Positions 52,196-61,676 of a DNA stretch of 64,000 nucleotides are shown one piece after another. The notes below the pieces were generated by a model, which had not been told where the DNA came from, searched no databases, and saw only the letters and a program-made list of their open reading frames with translations. Origin of the DNA: CAWGJC01 sp965276665 (lineage in GTDB: Bacteria > Pseudomonadota > Alphaproteobacteria > Acetobacterales > Acetobacteraceae); the NCBI GenBank assembly GCA_965276665.1, contig OZ255620.1, positions 4,650,001 through 4,714,000 on the forward strand, given 5' to 3'. Each line of letters starts with the position of its first letter. Within the stretch, counting starts at the first letter, position 1. The position numbers and the translations under genes are program-made.

Positions 52196-53374
52196 ATGAT
52201 CGCCGGCCCTGCACGGCCATCGCCATACGCACGGCGAACGCCGCCGGAAGGAGAGACCCTGACCGCGCTCCGTCACCCCGGGATCCCGTTCCAGCCCGTC
52301 CCGATCAGGCGTCGGAGCCTGCTCGCCGCTCCCGCCGCGATGCTGCTCGGGGCGGCCGTCCCGATGCCGCCGGCCGCACCGGGTCTCGACACCATCGCGC
52401 GCCGGCGCAACCGCTTCTTCGGCACCGCGATCGACGACGTGATGCTCACCCACGACCCCGCCTACATGGCGCACGTGCCGGTGGAATGCGGCGTCCTCGT
52501 CAGCGAAGCCGCCTTCAAATGGGCGGCGATCCAGGACAAGCCAGGCGTCTACACCTTCGCCGCGGCCGACCGGCTGATGGCCTACGCGCAGCGCCAGAAA
52601 CTGCGGGTTCGCGGCCACAATCTCGTCTGGCAGGACTACAATCCGGACTGGCTGGTGCAGACGCTCAACGCCGCGAACGCCGAGCGCCTGCTCGCCGACT
52701 ACATCACCCGCGTCGCCGGGCATTTCCGCGGCCGGCTGATCCATTGGGACGTGGTGAACGAAGCGCTCGCCCCGGAGCAGAACCTGCCGATGGGGCTCCG
52801 CACCGGGCCGTGGCTCAAGGCATTGGGGCCCCGCTACATCGACCTCGCCTTCCATCTCTGTGCGGAAGCCGACCCACAGGCGCTCCGCTTCATCAACGAA
52901 TACGGGCTCGACTACACCTGGCCCGACCAGACCCGCAAACGCGGCGCCATGCTCGACCTGCTCGCCGATCTCGTGCACCGCAAGGTGCCGATCCAGGGCC
53001 TCGGCATGCAGGCACACCTCGAAGCCGGGGTCGAGCAACTCGACCAGACCACGCTTTCCAAATTCTGCGCCGACATCGCCTCGCTCGGCCTCAAGATCGC
53101 CATCACCGAACTCGACATCCGCGACAACCGCGAACCCGGCGATATCCCGACCCGCGACGCCGCCGTCGCCGCGCAAGGCCGTGCCTTCCTCGACGCCGTG
53201 CTGGAAAACCCCGCCGTGATCGGCGTGGTCACCTGGGGCCTCTCCGACCGCCGGACCTGGCTCAACCAGCAATGGCCCCGCAAAGACGGACAGCCGCAAC
53301 GTCCGCTGCCGCTCGACGCCGACCTCAACCGCAAGCCTCTCTGGGCGGCGATCGGGACTTCGCTCGGAGGTTAG
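52196..53374 (+). CDS. Exported endo-1,4-beta-xylanase (GH10)
   Basis: Glycoside hydrolase family 10 enzyme, 392 residues as given. The acid/base is Glu189 in WDVVNEAL and the nucleophile Glu305 in ITELDIRDN; GHNLVWQ (140-146) and the C-terminal GVVTWGLSDRRTWL are family blocks. A twin-arginine signal (IRRRSLLAAPAAMLLGAAVP, 37-56) indicates Tat export. The start is uncertain: the ATG at 52196 gives a long pre-signal stretch, and an AAGGAG site at about 52239 sits inside it without a good ATG or GTG after it. It acts on xylan or related beta-1,4-glycans. Confidence 0.9.
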   Translation: MIAGPARPSPYARRTPPEGETLTALRHPGIPFQPVPIRRRSLLAAPAAMLLGAAVPMPPAAPGLDTIARRRNRFFGTAIDDVMLTHDPAYMAHVPVECGVLVSEAAFKWAAIQDKPGVYTFAAADRLMAYAQRQKLRVRGHNLVWQDYNPDWLVQTLNAANAERLLADYITRVAGHFRGRLIHWDVVNEALAPEQNLPMGLRTGPWLKALGPRYIDLAFHLCAEADPQALRFINEYGLDYTWPDQTRKRGAMLDLLADLVHRKVPIQGLGMQAHLEAGVEQLDQTTLSKFCADIASLGLKIAITELDIRDNREPGDIPTRDAAVAAQGRAFLDAVLENPAVIGVVTWGLSDRRTWLNQQWPRKDGQPQRPLPLDADLNRKPLWAAIGTSLGG

Positions 53375-53375
53375 G

Positions 53376-53632
53376 AAGGCCAGGGGCGCTGCCCCTGGAC
53401 CCCGCCAAGGGCGGTCGCCCTTGGAACCCGGGCGGCGCTTCGCGTGGCGGCAGCGGAGGGAGCGTGCCCGAAATGATTGTTGCGCTTCGCGCGAAGCGCA
53501 ATCGGCTTCCGGGGACACATCCGGTAGATGAAGTGTTCCCCCGCTTTAGATGACGCTCCACGCGAAGCGCCAGGACCGGGGTCTGGGGGCCGTCGCCCCC
53601 AGCGGGGTCCAGGGGCAGCGCCCCTGGCCTTC
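53376..53632. repeat. Nested-palindrome (REPIN-like) element, copy 4
   Basis: The longest copy, filling the gap between the convergent xylanase and minE genes. The left arm has hairpins on CCAGGGGC/GCCCCTGG and AAGGGC/GCCCTT. The right arm ends CCAGGGGCAGCGCCCCTGG, the reverse complement of the left-arm start. The core contains the 18-base palindrome (53482-53499), and outside it GCGCTTCGCG...CGCGAAGCGC pair across about 150 bases. Confidence 0.88.
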
Positions 53633-53636
53633 TTGC

Positions 53637-53915
53637 CTAAACCGAAGCCCGAGCCGGAATAGCCAGCTTCTTCCCGCTCGGCATTTCGACGCCGATTTCG
53701 AGCGTGGAGACGGCCGCGCCGCGGTCGAGTTTGATCTGGACCTTGTCGCGTTCCACCGGGAAGTGCTTTGCGATGACCGCGAGGATTTCTTCCTGCAGCA
53801 CGGCGACGAGGTCGGACTGGCCGGCGACGGCGCGTTCATGGGCGAGCAGGATTTGCAGCCGCTCGCGGGCCACGGGGGCGGTGCGGCGGCGGACCAGGAA
53901 GTCGAGGAGGCTCAT
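53637..53915 (-). CDS. minE: Cell-division topological specificity factor MinE
   Basis: 92 residues. The N-terminal membrane-targeting and MinD-binding segment reads LDFLVRRRTAPVARERLQILLAHERA, and the C-terminal dimer domain reads LVAVLQEEILAVIAKHF. It drives MinCD pole-to-pole oscillation so that the septum forms at mid-cell. The ATG overlaps the minD stop by four bases (ATGA). Its stop lies four bases from repeat copy 4. Confidence 0.95.
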   Translation of the reverse strand: MSLLDFLVRRRTAPVARERLQILLAHERAVAGQSDLVAVLQEEILAVIAKHFPVERDKVQIKLDRGAAVSTLEIGVEMPSGKKLAIPARASV

Positions 53916-54727
53916 GCGACCCTCCGCCCGAACAGCTTGCCGATCAGGCCTTTGCGGTCGCTCGGCACGCTCATCTCGATCGCTTCCCCCTTGAGGCGCT
54001 TGGCCGCGTCGAAATAGGCGCGGGCCGGCGCGCTTTGCGGGTTGGAGAGGGTCACCGGGGAGCCGAGATTGGAAGCGCGGAGCACCTCGCCGCTTTCGGG
54101 GATGATGCCGAGCAGGGGGATCGAGAGAATTTCGAGTACGTCCTCGGTTTTCAGCATGTCGCCGCGCGCCGCGCGGATCGGGTCGTAGCGGGTGAGCAGC
54201 AGGTGCTTTTCGATCCGCTCGCCTTTCTCCGCCTTCTCCGTCTTCGAATCGAGCAGGCCGATGATGCGGTCCGAGTCGCGCACCGAGGAGACTTCCGGAT
54301 TGGTGACGATCACCGCCATGTCGGCATGGTGCATGGCGTGGGTGGCGCCGCGTTCGATGCCGGCGGGGCTGTCGCAGATCACCCAGTCGAATTTCTCGCG
54401 CAGCTCGCCGATCACCTTGGCGACGCCTTCGCTGGTGAGCGCGTCCTTGTCGCGGGTTTGCGAGGCGGGGAGCAGGGAGAGCGTCTCGATGCGCTTGTCG
54501 CGGATCAGCGCCTGCTGGAGCTTGGCGTCGCCCTGGATGACGTTGATCATGTCGTAGACGACGCGGCGCTCCGCCCCCATCACCAGGTCGAGGTTGCGCA
54601 GCCCGACGTCGAAATCGACCACCACCACGGACTGGCCGCCTTGCGCGAGGGCGGCTCCCAATGCCGCGGTGGAGGTCGTCTTGCCGACGCCTCCCTTTCC
54701 CGAAGTGACGACCAGCACTTTGGCCAT
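53912..54727 (-). CDS. minD: Septum-site determining ATPase MinD
   Basis: 271 residues. The deviant Walker A is TSGKGGVGKTT (about 8-18), followed by VVDFDVGLRNLDLVMG and CDSPAGIERGA. The C-terminal amphipathic membrane-targeting helix is KGLIGKLFGRR. MinD recruits MinC to the membrane and is released by MinE. Gene order minC-minD-minE on the minus strand is standard; the minC stop is 23 bases upstream. Confidence 0.97.
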   Translation of the reverse strand: MAKVLVVTSGKGGVGKTTSTAALGAALAQGGQSVVVVDFDVGLRNLDLVMGAERRVVYDMINVIQGDAKLQQALIRDKRIETLSLLPASQTRDKDALTSEGVAKVIGELREKFDWVICDSPAGIERGATHAMHHADMAVIVTNPEVSSVRDSDRIIGLLDSKTEKAEKGERIEKHLLLTRYDPIRAARGDMLKTEDVLEILSIPLLGIIPESGEVLRASNLGSPVTLSNPQSAPARAYFDAAKRLKGEAIEMSVPSDRKGLIGKLFGRRVA

Positions 54728-54750
54728 GCCATGCTCTCCCTTCGCGCCGC

Positions 54751-55512
54751 TCACTCGAGGGGCGCCATGTTGATGCGTTCGCCGTCGAGCCAGATGTGCG
54801 CCGCCCGGTCGCGCAGCGCCGCGTCCATCTCGTCCGCCGTGCGGTAAAGTCCGTCGATCGAGACGAGTTCGGCCTGCATCCGCCGGCAGAAGATCCGCGC
54901 CTTGGCATTGCCGGTGAACCCGGCGATCGCCCGGCCGCGGAGCGTGCCGTAGACATGGATCGAGCCGCCGGCGATCACCTCGGCGCCGGAGGCGACCGAG
55001 CCGATGATGGTGACGTCGCCGCGTGGGAACATGATGCTCTGGCCGGAGCGGACCGGTTCGGTGATCAGCAGCGCGTTCTCGCCCGCATCCGGCTCGGGCG
55101 GAGGAGCGGGTTCCGCGGCTTTTGGCCCTTCCGGTTCCGGCTCCTCCGATCTGGTCTCTTCTGGCTTTGTCTCCTCGGGCACGCGCACCAGCCCGATCGC
55201 CCGGCCGCCGGCGAGCGGGCGGCCCCATTTCTCGGCGCCGTTCCAGTTCGGGTCCGCGCCCTCGACCGCGATGATGCGAATGCCGCGATCCTGCAATTGC
55301 GGGATCAGCCCGGGCAGGCTCGGATCCTGCGCCGGCACGCTGCCGAGATCGACCACCACCGGGCGGCCGGAGAAGAAGGCGGGCGAGCGGTCGATCTGCG
55401 CGTCCAGGGCGCCGAGCCAGTCCGCCACCGGCGCTTCGGGCGCGAGCACGAGCGCCATGAAGGAGCGTCCCCGGACGCGGAAGGAAGTCTGCGATCGCGC
55501 TGCGCTTGCCAC
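54751..55512 (-). CDS. minC: Septum-site determining inhibitor MinC
   Basis: 253 residues from a GTG at 55512. This start keeps the first strand of the N-terminal domain (SQTSFRVRGRSFMALVLAP), which the first internal ATG would remove. The C-terminal beta-helix domain has the conserved VRSGQSIMFPRGDVTIIGSVASGAEVIAGGSIHVYGTLRGRAIAG (in parts). The linker between the domains (about 120-155) is acidic and proline-rich, longer than in E. coli. MinC blocks FtsZ assembly near the poles. Confidence 0.93.
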   Translation of the reverse strand: MASAARSQTSFRVRGRSFMALVLAPEAPVADWLGALDAQIDRSPAFFSGRPVVVDLGSVPAQDPSLPGLIPQLQDRGIRIIAVEGADPNWNGAEKWGRPLAGGRAIGLVRVPEETKPEETRSEEPEPEGPKAAEPAPPPEPDAGENALLITEPVRSGQSIMFPRGDVTIIGSVASGAEVIAGGSIHVYGTLRGRAIAGFTGNAKARIFCRRMQAELVSIDGLYRTADEMDAALRDRAAHIWLDGERINMAPLE

Positions 55513-55587
55513 GCTTCCGGGGTAGTGGCACAGCCTGTCATCGTCAACGGAAAAACGGTGCGATGATCCAGATGCTGTGGGTCGCTG

Positions 55588-55610
55588 ACCATACAACAAC
55601 CAGATATGGT
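55588..55610. promoter_or_regulatory. Inverted repeat in the minC/HAD divergent region
   Basis: ACCATA (55588-55593) and TATGGT (55605-55610) form an inverted repeat 11 bases apart in the 157-base region between divergent genes. The A/T-rich stretch here stands out from the GC-rich background and is the likeliest promoter/operator location, but no full -35/-10 pair was identified. Confidence 0.35.
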
Positions 55611-55669
55611 ATGTTTCTCACAGATTGCCGTAGCGCGGCGCCGGCACGTGGTAACCGGGAGAGATCAGC

Positions 55670-56269
55670 TTGAACGTGGTTTTCGACGTCGGCAATGTCC
55701 TTCTGCGCTGGGACCCGCGCAATCTCTATCGCAAGATCTTCGACGATCCGGCGCGCATGGAGTGGTTCCTCGCCGAGATCTGCGGCCCCGCCTGGAATCT
55801 CGAGCAGGATCGCGGCCGCAGCTTCGCCGAGGGCACGTCCCTGCTGATCGCGCGCTACCCGGAATGGGAGGCCGAGATCCGCGCCTACGATACGCGCTGG
55901 ACGGAGATGCTGGACGGGGCGATCGCGGAGAATGTGGCGATCCTGGAAGCGCTCCGCGCGGGCGGGGAGAAAGTCTATGCGATCACCAATTTCGAGGACG
56001 ACAAGTGGCGTATCTCGGTCGGCCTCTACCCGTTCCTGGGCGGGTTCGACGGGCTTGTCGTCTCCGGCCGCGAGCGGCTGGTCAAGCCCGACCCGGCAAT
56101 CTACCACCTGCTGCTCGAGCGGAACGGGCTCGCGGCGGCCGGCTGCGTGTTCGTCGACGACTCGGAGGTCAATGTCGCGGCGGCGCGGGCGCTCGGGATG
56201 CAGGCGATCCATTGCACGCCCGGCCTGGCGCTTGCCCCGCTGCTCCGTCAGGCCGGCGTGCCGCTATGA
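55670..56269 (+). CDS. HAD-family hydrolase
   Basis: 199-residue haloacid-dehalogenase-superfamily phosphatase. Motif I is VVFDVGNVLLRWD (nucleophile Asp6), motif II is AITNFE (Asn/Thr near residue 106), the motif III Lys is in RLVKPDPAIY, and motif IV is FVDDSEVNV. This spacing fits the HAD-IA (2-haloacid dehalogenase/phosphatase, YihX-like) subgroup. The TTG at 55670 follows GGGAGAG by six bases; there is no ATG before the motif I strand. The substrate is unknown. Confidence 0.85.
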   Translation: MNVVFDVGNVLLRWDPRNLYRKIFDDPARMEWFLAEICGPAWNLEQDRGRSFAEGTSLLIARYPEWEAEIRAYDTRWTEMLDGAIAENVAILEALRAGGEKVYAITNFEDDKWRISVGLYPFLGGFDGLVVSGRERLVKPDPAIYHLLLERNGLAAAGCVFVDDSEVNVAAARALGMQAIHCTPGLALAPLLRQAGVPL

Positions 56270-56415
56270 CCGCTTGCAGCGGAGCGAGAGGGCTCGGCGA
56301 ACTGTGAATCGCCCTGGCGGTGTTGCGCGGCCTTCCTGGCGCACTCTCGCCCGCCATCACCGCGAGGCGACAGTCGCCTCTTGCCCGGTTTCCCCGCCCC
56401 CGGCAGGGTCTGGCG

Positions 56416-57636
56416 ATGGCCGAACATGATGATGCGCCGGGCATGCTGCAACGCGCCTGGCGCCGTCTGCCGGCCGGGCCGCGGCGGCGGCTGCTGGCGC
56501 GGGGGGCTGCGATGCTCGCGCCCCGCCCGGACCTGAACCCGCCCGATCCGGTGCACGGGATCGCGGTGGCGGGAGAGATCGGGCGCGCGTCGGGCCTCGG
56601 CGAGGGGGCGCGTCTGATGCTGCGGGCGGCCGAGTCGCTCGGGGTGCCGTGCTGGCGGATGGCGGCGTCGCTGACCGGCGGGAGAGGTGCCGACGAAACC
56701 GGCGGATCATTGCCGCCGCGCGGTGTGCCGCTCATCCTCCACGTCAACCCGCCTTTCCTGCCCGCGACCTTGCTGCGCCTGCCGCGCGGGCTCATCCGGG
56801 GGCGGCGGGTGATTGGCTTGTGGGCTTGGGAATTGCCGGTGACGCCGCCCTTGTGGCGGGAAGGCGCGGGGTTCGTGCACGAGGCCTGGGTGCCGTCGCA
56901 TTTCGTCGCGTCTGCCGTCGAGAGGCTGCTGCCCGGCCGCATCCGGGTGGTGCCGCATCCGGTGGCGGCCGCGCCGCCGGAACCATCTGCCCTGGACCGC
57001 GCTGCCTTCGGCCTGCCGGCAGACGCCGTGGTGGTGCTGACCTCGTTCAGCCTGGCCTCCAGCTTCGCGCGGAAAAACCCGCTCGGGGTCATCGCCGCGC
57101 ATCGCGCCGCGTTCGGTGAGCGCACAGACCGCATCCTGCTGCTCAAGATCGGCGATCCCACGCATTTCCCCGCCGATTTCGCGATCCTGCGGGAGGCGGT
57201 CGCGGGGGCGCCGAATATCCGGCTGGAAACCCGCACCCTGCCGGCCGCGGACAGCCATGCGCTGACCCGCGCCGCCGACATCCTGCTCTCCCTGCATCGC
57301 AGCGAGGGGTTCGGGCTGGTCCCGGCCGAGGCGATGCTGCTCGGCGTGCCGGTGGTGGCGACCGGCTGGTCGGGCAACATGGAATACATGGACGCCGAGA
57401 GCGCGTGCCTGGTGCCGTTCCGTCTGGTGCCGGCGCGCGACCCGCGCGGCGTGTTCGAGGCGCCCGGCGCGGAATGGGCGCAGCCGGAGATCCCCGCCGC
57501 CGCCGCGCATCTCGTCCGGCTCGCCGAGAATGCCGCCTTGCGGGCGGAGATCGGCGGCCGTGGGCGGATCGCCGCGCGGGCGCGTCTCGGCACCGCGCCG
57601 CTGGAGGCGGCGCTCGCCGCCATCGGCGCGCTATGA
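56416..57636 (+). CDS. GT-B glycosyltransferase (family 4-like)
   Basis: 406 residues. The C-terminal donor-binding half has LSLHRSEGFGLVPAEAMLLGVPVVATGWSGNMEYM, the ExFGxxxxE pattern of retaining GT4 enzymes. The N-terminal half has AGEIGRASGLGEGARLMLRA and WELPVTPPLWREG, seen in glycosyltransferases acting on polysaccharide chains. The ATG at 56416 is preceded by AGGG; an earlier ATG (56320) would add an unrelated basic stretch. It overlaps the next gene by ATGA, forming a glycosyltransferase pair. Confidence 0.82.
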   Translation: MAEHDDAPGMLQRAWRRLPAGPRRRLLARGAAMLAPRPDLNPPDPVHGIAVAGEIGRASGLGEGARLMLRAAESLGVPCWRMAASLTGGRGADETGGSLPPRGVPLILHVNPPFLPATLLRLPRGLIRGRRVIGLWAWELPVTPPLWREGAGFVHEAWVPSHFVASAVERLLPGRIRVVPHPVAAAPPEPSALDRAAFGLPADAVVVLTSFSLASSFARKNPLGVIAAHRAAFGERTDRILLLKIGDPTHFPADFAILREAVAGAPNIRLETRTLPAADSHALTRAADILLSLHRSEGFGLVPAEAMLLGVPVVATGWSGNMEYMDAESACLVPFRLVPARDPRGVFEAPGAEWAQPEIPAAAAHLVRLAENAALRAEIGGRGRIAARARLGTAPLEAALAAIGAL

Positions 57637-58698
57637 GGATCCTGGTCTGGCAATGGGGACGGCGCGGCGCCGGGCCGCTTTTCGCCGCCGGGCTCGCCGA
57701 GGCGCTGGACGCGCTCGACGGGGTGGCGGCGATGCTCTCGCTCTCCACCGGCGCCGAGATCCTGGGCGGTCCGGCGCCGCCGCGATGCGCGTTTTCCGTG
57801 CCCACTTATGGCGGGCTTGCTGGCCTCGCGCTGCGGACGGCGCAGGCCCCGCTGATGGTGCGGAGCCTCACACGGCGGGTGCGGGCGCTCGCGCCGGATG
57901 TCGCGATCTGCGCGATGCCGGCCGTGCTCGATCTTGCGATGATGGCGGCGCTGAAGCGCGCGTGCGTGCCGGCGGTGGTGATCGTGCACGACGCGGAGTC
58001 GCATCCGGGCGACGGGCTGCCGTTCCAGATGGCGCTGCAGCGCCGGCAGATCGCCCGGGCCGATGCGCTGGTGGCGCTCACCGCGCATGTCGCCGAGCGG
58101 TTGCGCGAGCAGGGTGCGCGGGCGCCGCTGCTTCGCGCCGTGCTTCCCCCTCTGGTGTTCGGTCCGCCACCGCCGCCGCCGGGGTCGCATGGCGGCGGGC
58201 TGCGCCTGCTCTGCTTCGGCCGGCTGCTGCCCTACAAGGGTCTCGACCTGCTGGCCGGAGCGCTGCGTCTCGTGCCGGGCGCGCCGCCCGAGGTGCGGGT
58301 GGTCGGCGCCGGGCCGGAGGGACCGGAGCTCGCCGCGCTGCGGGCGGTGCCCGGCGTTCTTGTCGAAAACCGTTGGGTGCCCGAGGCGGAGCTCGCCGCG
58401 CTGCTCGCCTGGGCGGATGCGCTGGTGCTGCCCTATCGCGAGGCGAGCCAGAGCGGCGTCGCCGCGGCGGCGATCGCCGCCGGCCGCTGGGTGATCGCGA
58501 CCAAGGTGGGCGGTCTCGTCGAGCAGCTCGCCGGGGAGAGGCTCGCCCGCCTCGCCGCGCCGAATGCGGAAGCAATCGCCGCCGCCATCGCCAGGATGCG
58601 CGACGATCCGCCGCAAGCGGGTCCGCCCGCCGATCCGCGCAGCGCGTGGCGGGACATGGCAAAGGCGCTGCTAGCGAAGATCGCCGGCGTGCCGGGCC

Positions 58699-58715
<17 letters not shown>
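57633..58715 (+). CDS. GT-B glycosyltransferase (family 4-like)
   Basis: 360 residues. The first half has VIVHDAESHPGDGLPFQMALQRRQIARADALVALTAHVAERL. The second half has LRLLCFGRLLPYKGLDLLAGAL, ADALVLPYREASQSGVAAAAIAAGRWVIATKVGGLVEQL, the usual donor-binding region of GT4 enzymes; the conserved Glu of the EX7E motif is the E of YREASQSG. It is translationally coupled to the preceding transferase. Its last 17 bases overlap the 3' end of the convergent dppF-type gene. Confidence 0.82.
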
Positions 58716-59694
<979 letters not shown>

Positions 59695-59725
59695 GCCGGC
59701 TCGCTCATGCCGGCTCGCCCCGATG

Positions 59726-59773
59726 GTTGGCTCACGGGCGGTTGGCTCACGGGCGGGGGTTGGCTCACGGGCG
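59726..59773. repeat. 15-bp tandem repeat between dppD- and dppF-type genes
   Basis: Three exact units GTTGGCTCACGGGCG (59726-59740, 59741-59755, 59759-59773), the last after a three-base insertion. They lie in the 82-base gap between the two ATPase genes, so copy-number change would alter their spacing and possibly coupling. A further GCCGGCTCGC duplication follows near 59696-59718. Confidence 0.9.
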
Positions 59774-59776
59774 GGC

Positions 59777-60751
59777 TCAGGCAACGGTATCGAGCTCCGG
59801 ATGGAAGCAGCGGAGCGCCTGACCCGGCACCGGCTCGGTGATCTCGGGCTCGCCGTGGCAGACTGCATCGGCGCGCGGGCAGCGGGTGCGGAAGGCGCAG
59901 CCATCCGGCAGGGCGAGCAGCGAGGGCGTCATCCCCTTGATCTGGCGCAGACGCTCGCCGCGGCGGTTGCGGCTCGGCACGCTGCCGATCAGCCCGTGCG
60001 TGTAGGGGTGCAGCGGTCGGTCGAGCACCTGATCGACGCTGCCCGCCTCGACGATGCGGCCGGCATACATCACCGCCACATCGTCGGCGAGGCCGGAGAC
60101 CACGGCGAGGTCGTGCGAGATCCACACCAGCGCCATGCCGCGCTCGCGCGCGAGCTTCTGCACCTCGGCGAGGATCTGCGCCTGGATGGTGACGTCGAGC
60201 GCGGTGGTGGGCTCATCGGCGATCAGCAGATCGGGCCGGTGCAGCAGCGCGATGGCGATGGCGACGCGCTGGCGCATGCCGCCGGAGAACTGGTGCGGAT
60301 AGGCGGAAAGCCGCTCCTCGGGCGAGGGGATGCCGACCTGGCCGAGCGCGTCGCGCGCGCGGGCGCGGGCCTCCGCCCGGCTCACCCTGGCATGCGCCTT
60401 CACCGTCTCGATCATCTGCGTGTCGATGCGCAGGACCGGGTTCAGCGTCATCATCGGGTCCTGGAAGATCATCGCTATGCGGTTGCCGCGCAGTTTGCGC
60501 ATCTCGGGCTCGGAGAGCCGCGCGAGATCGTCGCCCTGGAAGCGGATCTCGCCGCCGACGATCCGCCCGGGCGGATCGATCAGCCCGATCACCGAGAAGC
60601 CGGTGACCGATTTGCCGGAACCCGATTCCCCCACCAGCCCGAGCACGCGCCCCGCCGCCACCTCGAAGGAGACGTCGTCCACCGCGCGCAGCACGCCGGC
60701 GCGGGTGAGGAAATGCGTGCGCAGGCCGCGCACGGTCAATGTCGCGCTCAT
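59777..60751 (-). CDS. Peptide ABC transporter ATPase, DppD/OppD type
   Basis: 324 residues. Walker A GESGSGKS, Q-loop IFQDPMMTLNPVL, signature FSGGMRQRVAIAIAL, Walker B LIADEPTTALDVT and WISHDLAVVSG. The C-terminal domain has the cysteine cluster GCAFRTRCPRADAVCHGEPE. It forms the heterodimeric motor with the DppF-type protein. It follows the permease gene by 22 bases. Confidence 0.93.
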   Translation of the reverse strand: MSATLTVRGLRTHFLTRAGVLRAVDDVSFEVAAGRVLGLVGESGSGKSVTGFSVIGLIDPPGRIVGGEIRFQGDDLARLSEPEMRKLRGNRIAMIFQDPMMTLNPVLRIDTQMIETVKAHARVSRAEARARARDALGQVGIPSPEERLSAYPHQFSGGMRQRVAIAIALLHRPDLLIADEPTTALDVTIQAQILAEVQKLARERGMALVWISHDLAVVSGLADDVAVMYAGRIVEAGSVDQVLDRPLHPYTHGLIGSVPSRNRRGERLRQIKGMTPSLLALPDGCAFRTRCPRADAVCHGEPEITEPVPGQALRCFHPELDTVA

Positions 60752-60773
60752 GGCGCGCCTCGCATGCCTCTGC

Positions 60774-61676
60774 TCATCGCGCGAAACGCGGGTTCAGCAC
60801 GTCGCGCAGCTGATCGCCGACCAGGTTGATCGCCATGATCGTGACCAACAGCGCGACGCCGGGATAGAAGCTGATCCAGTATTTGCCGGAGAGCATGTAC
60901 TGATAGCCGTTGGCGATCAGCAGGCCGAGCGAAGGCTGCGTCACCGGCACGCCGAGGCCGAGAAAGGAGAGCGTCGCTTCCAGCGCGATCGCCCGCGCCG
61001 TCTGGATCGTGGCGATGACGATCAGCGGCGGCAGGCAGTTCGGCAGCAGATGGCGGAACACCACGCGCCAGCGCGGCAAAGCGAGGCATTCCGCGGCCTC
61101 GATATATTCCCGCCCGCGTTCGGCGAGCGCGGTGGCGCGCGCGGTGCGGGCGAAATACGCCCAGACCACGATCAGCAGCGCCAGCATCACGTTGCCTACG
61201 CCCTTGCCGAGAAAGGCGAGGATCATCAGCGCGACCAGGATCGACGGGAAGGAGAGCTGCAGATCGACCAGCCGCATGATCAGCGCATCGATCCGGCCGC
61301 CCTTATAGGCCGCGACCAGCCCGAGCGCCGAGCCGATCACCGCGGCGAACAGGGTCGATCCAACACCGACGCCGAGCGAGATGCGCAGCCCGTAGAGGAT
61401 GCCCGAATACATGTCCCGCCCCTGGTCGTCCGTGCCGAGCCAGTAGGTGAAGCCGGCATCGCCGTGACTGCCGGGCGGCAGCCGCCCGTCCATGATGTCG
61501 AGCTGGCTCAGATCGTAGGGATTCTGCGGCGTGATCCAGGGCGCGAAGATCGCGGCGAGCAGGATGATCACCAGCAGGACGAGGCCGATCAGCGCGATCG
61601 GCGAGGCGGCGAACTCGCGGGCGATCCGCCCAAACGGGCTCTCCTCGCGCGGCGCGGGGCCTGCGGCCGCGCTCAT
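60774..61676 (-). CDS. Peptide ABC transporter permease, DppC type
   Basis: 300 residues, about six helices. N-terminal LIGLVLLVIILLAAIFAPWITPQNP, then HWLGTDDQGRDMYSG-like YWLGTDDQGRD, and the EAA loop REYIEAAECLALPRWRVVFRHLLPN are hallmark DppC features. It overlaps the DppB gene by ATGA, indicating coupled synthesis of the two permease subunits. Confidence 0.94.
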   Translation of the reverse strand: MSAAAGPAPREESPFGRIAREFAASPIALIGLVLLVIILLAAIFAPWITPQNPYDLSQLDIMDGRLPPGSHGDAGFTYWLGTDDQGRDMYSGILYGLRISLGVGVGSTLFAAVIGSALGLVAAYKGGRIDALIMRLVDLQLSFPSILVALMILAFLGKGVGNVMLALLIVVWAYFARTARATALAERGREYIEAAECLALPRWRVVFRHLLPNCLPPLIVIATIQTARAIALEATLSFLGLGVPVTQPSLGLLIANGYQYMLSGKYWISFYPGVALLVTIMAINLVGDQLRDVLNPRFAR

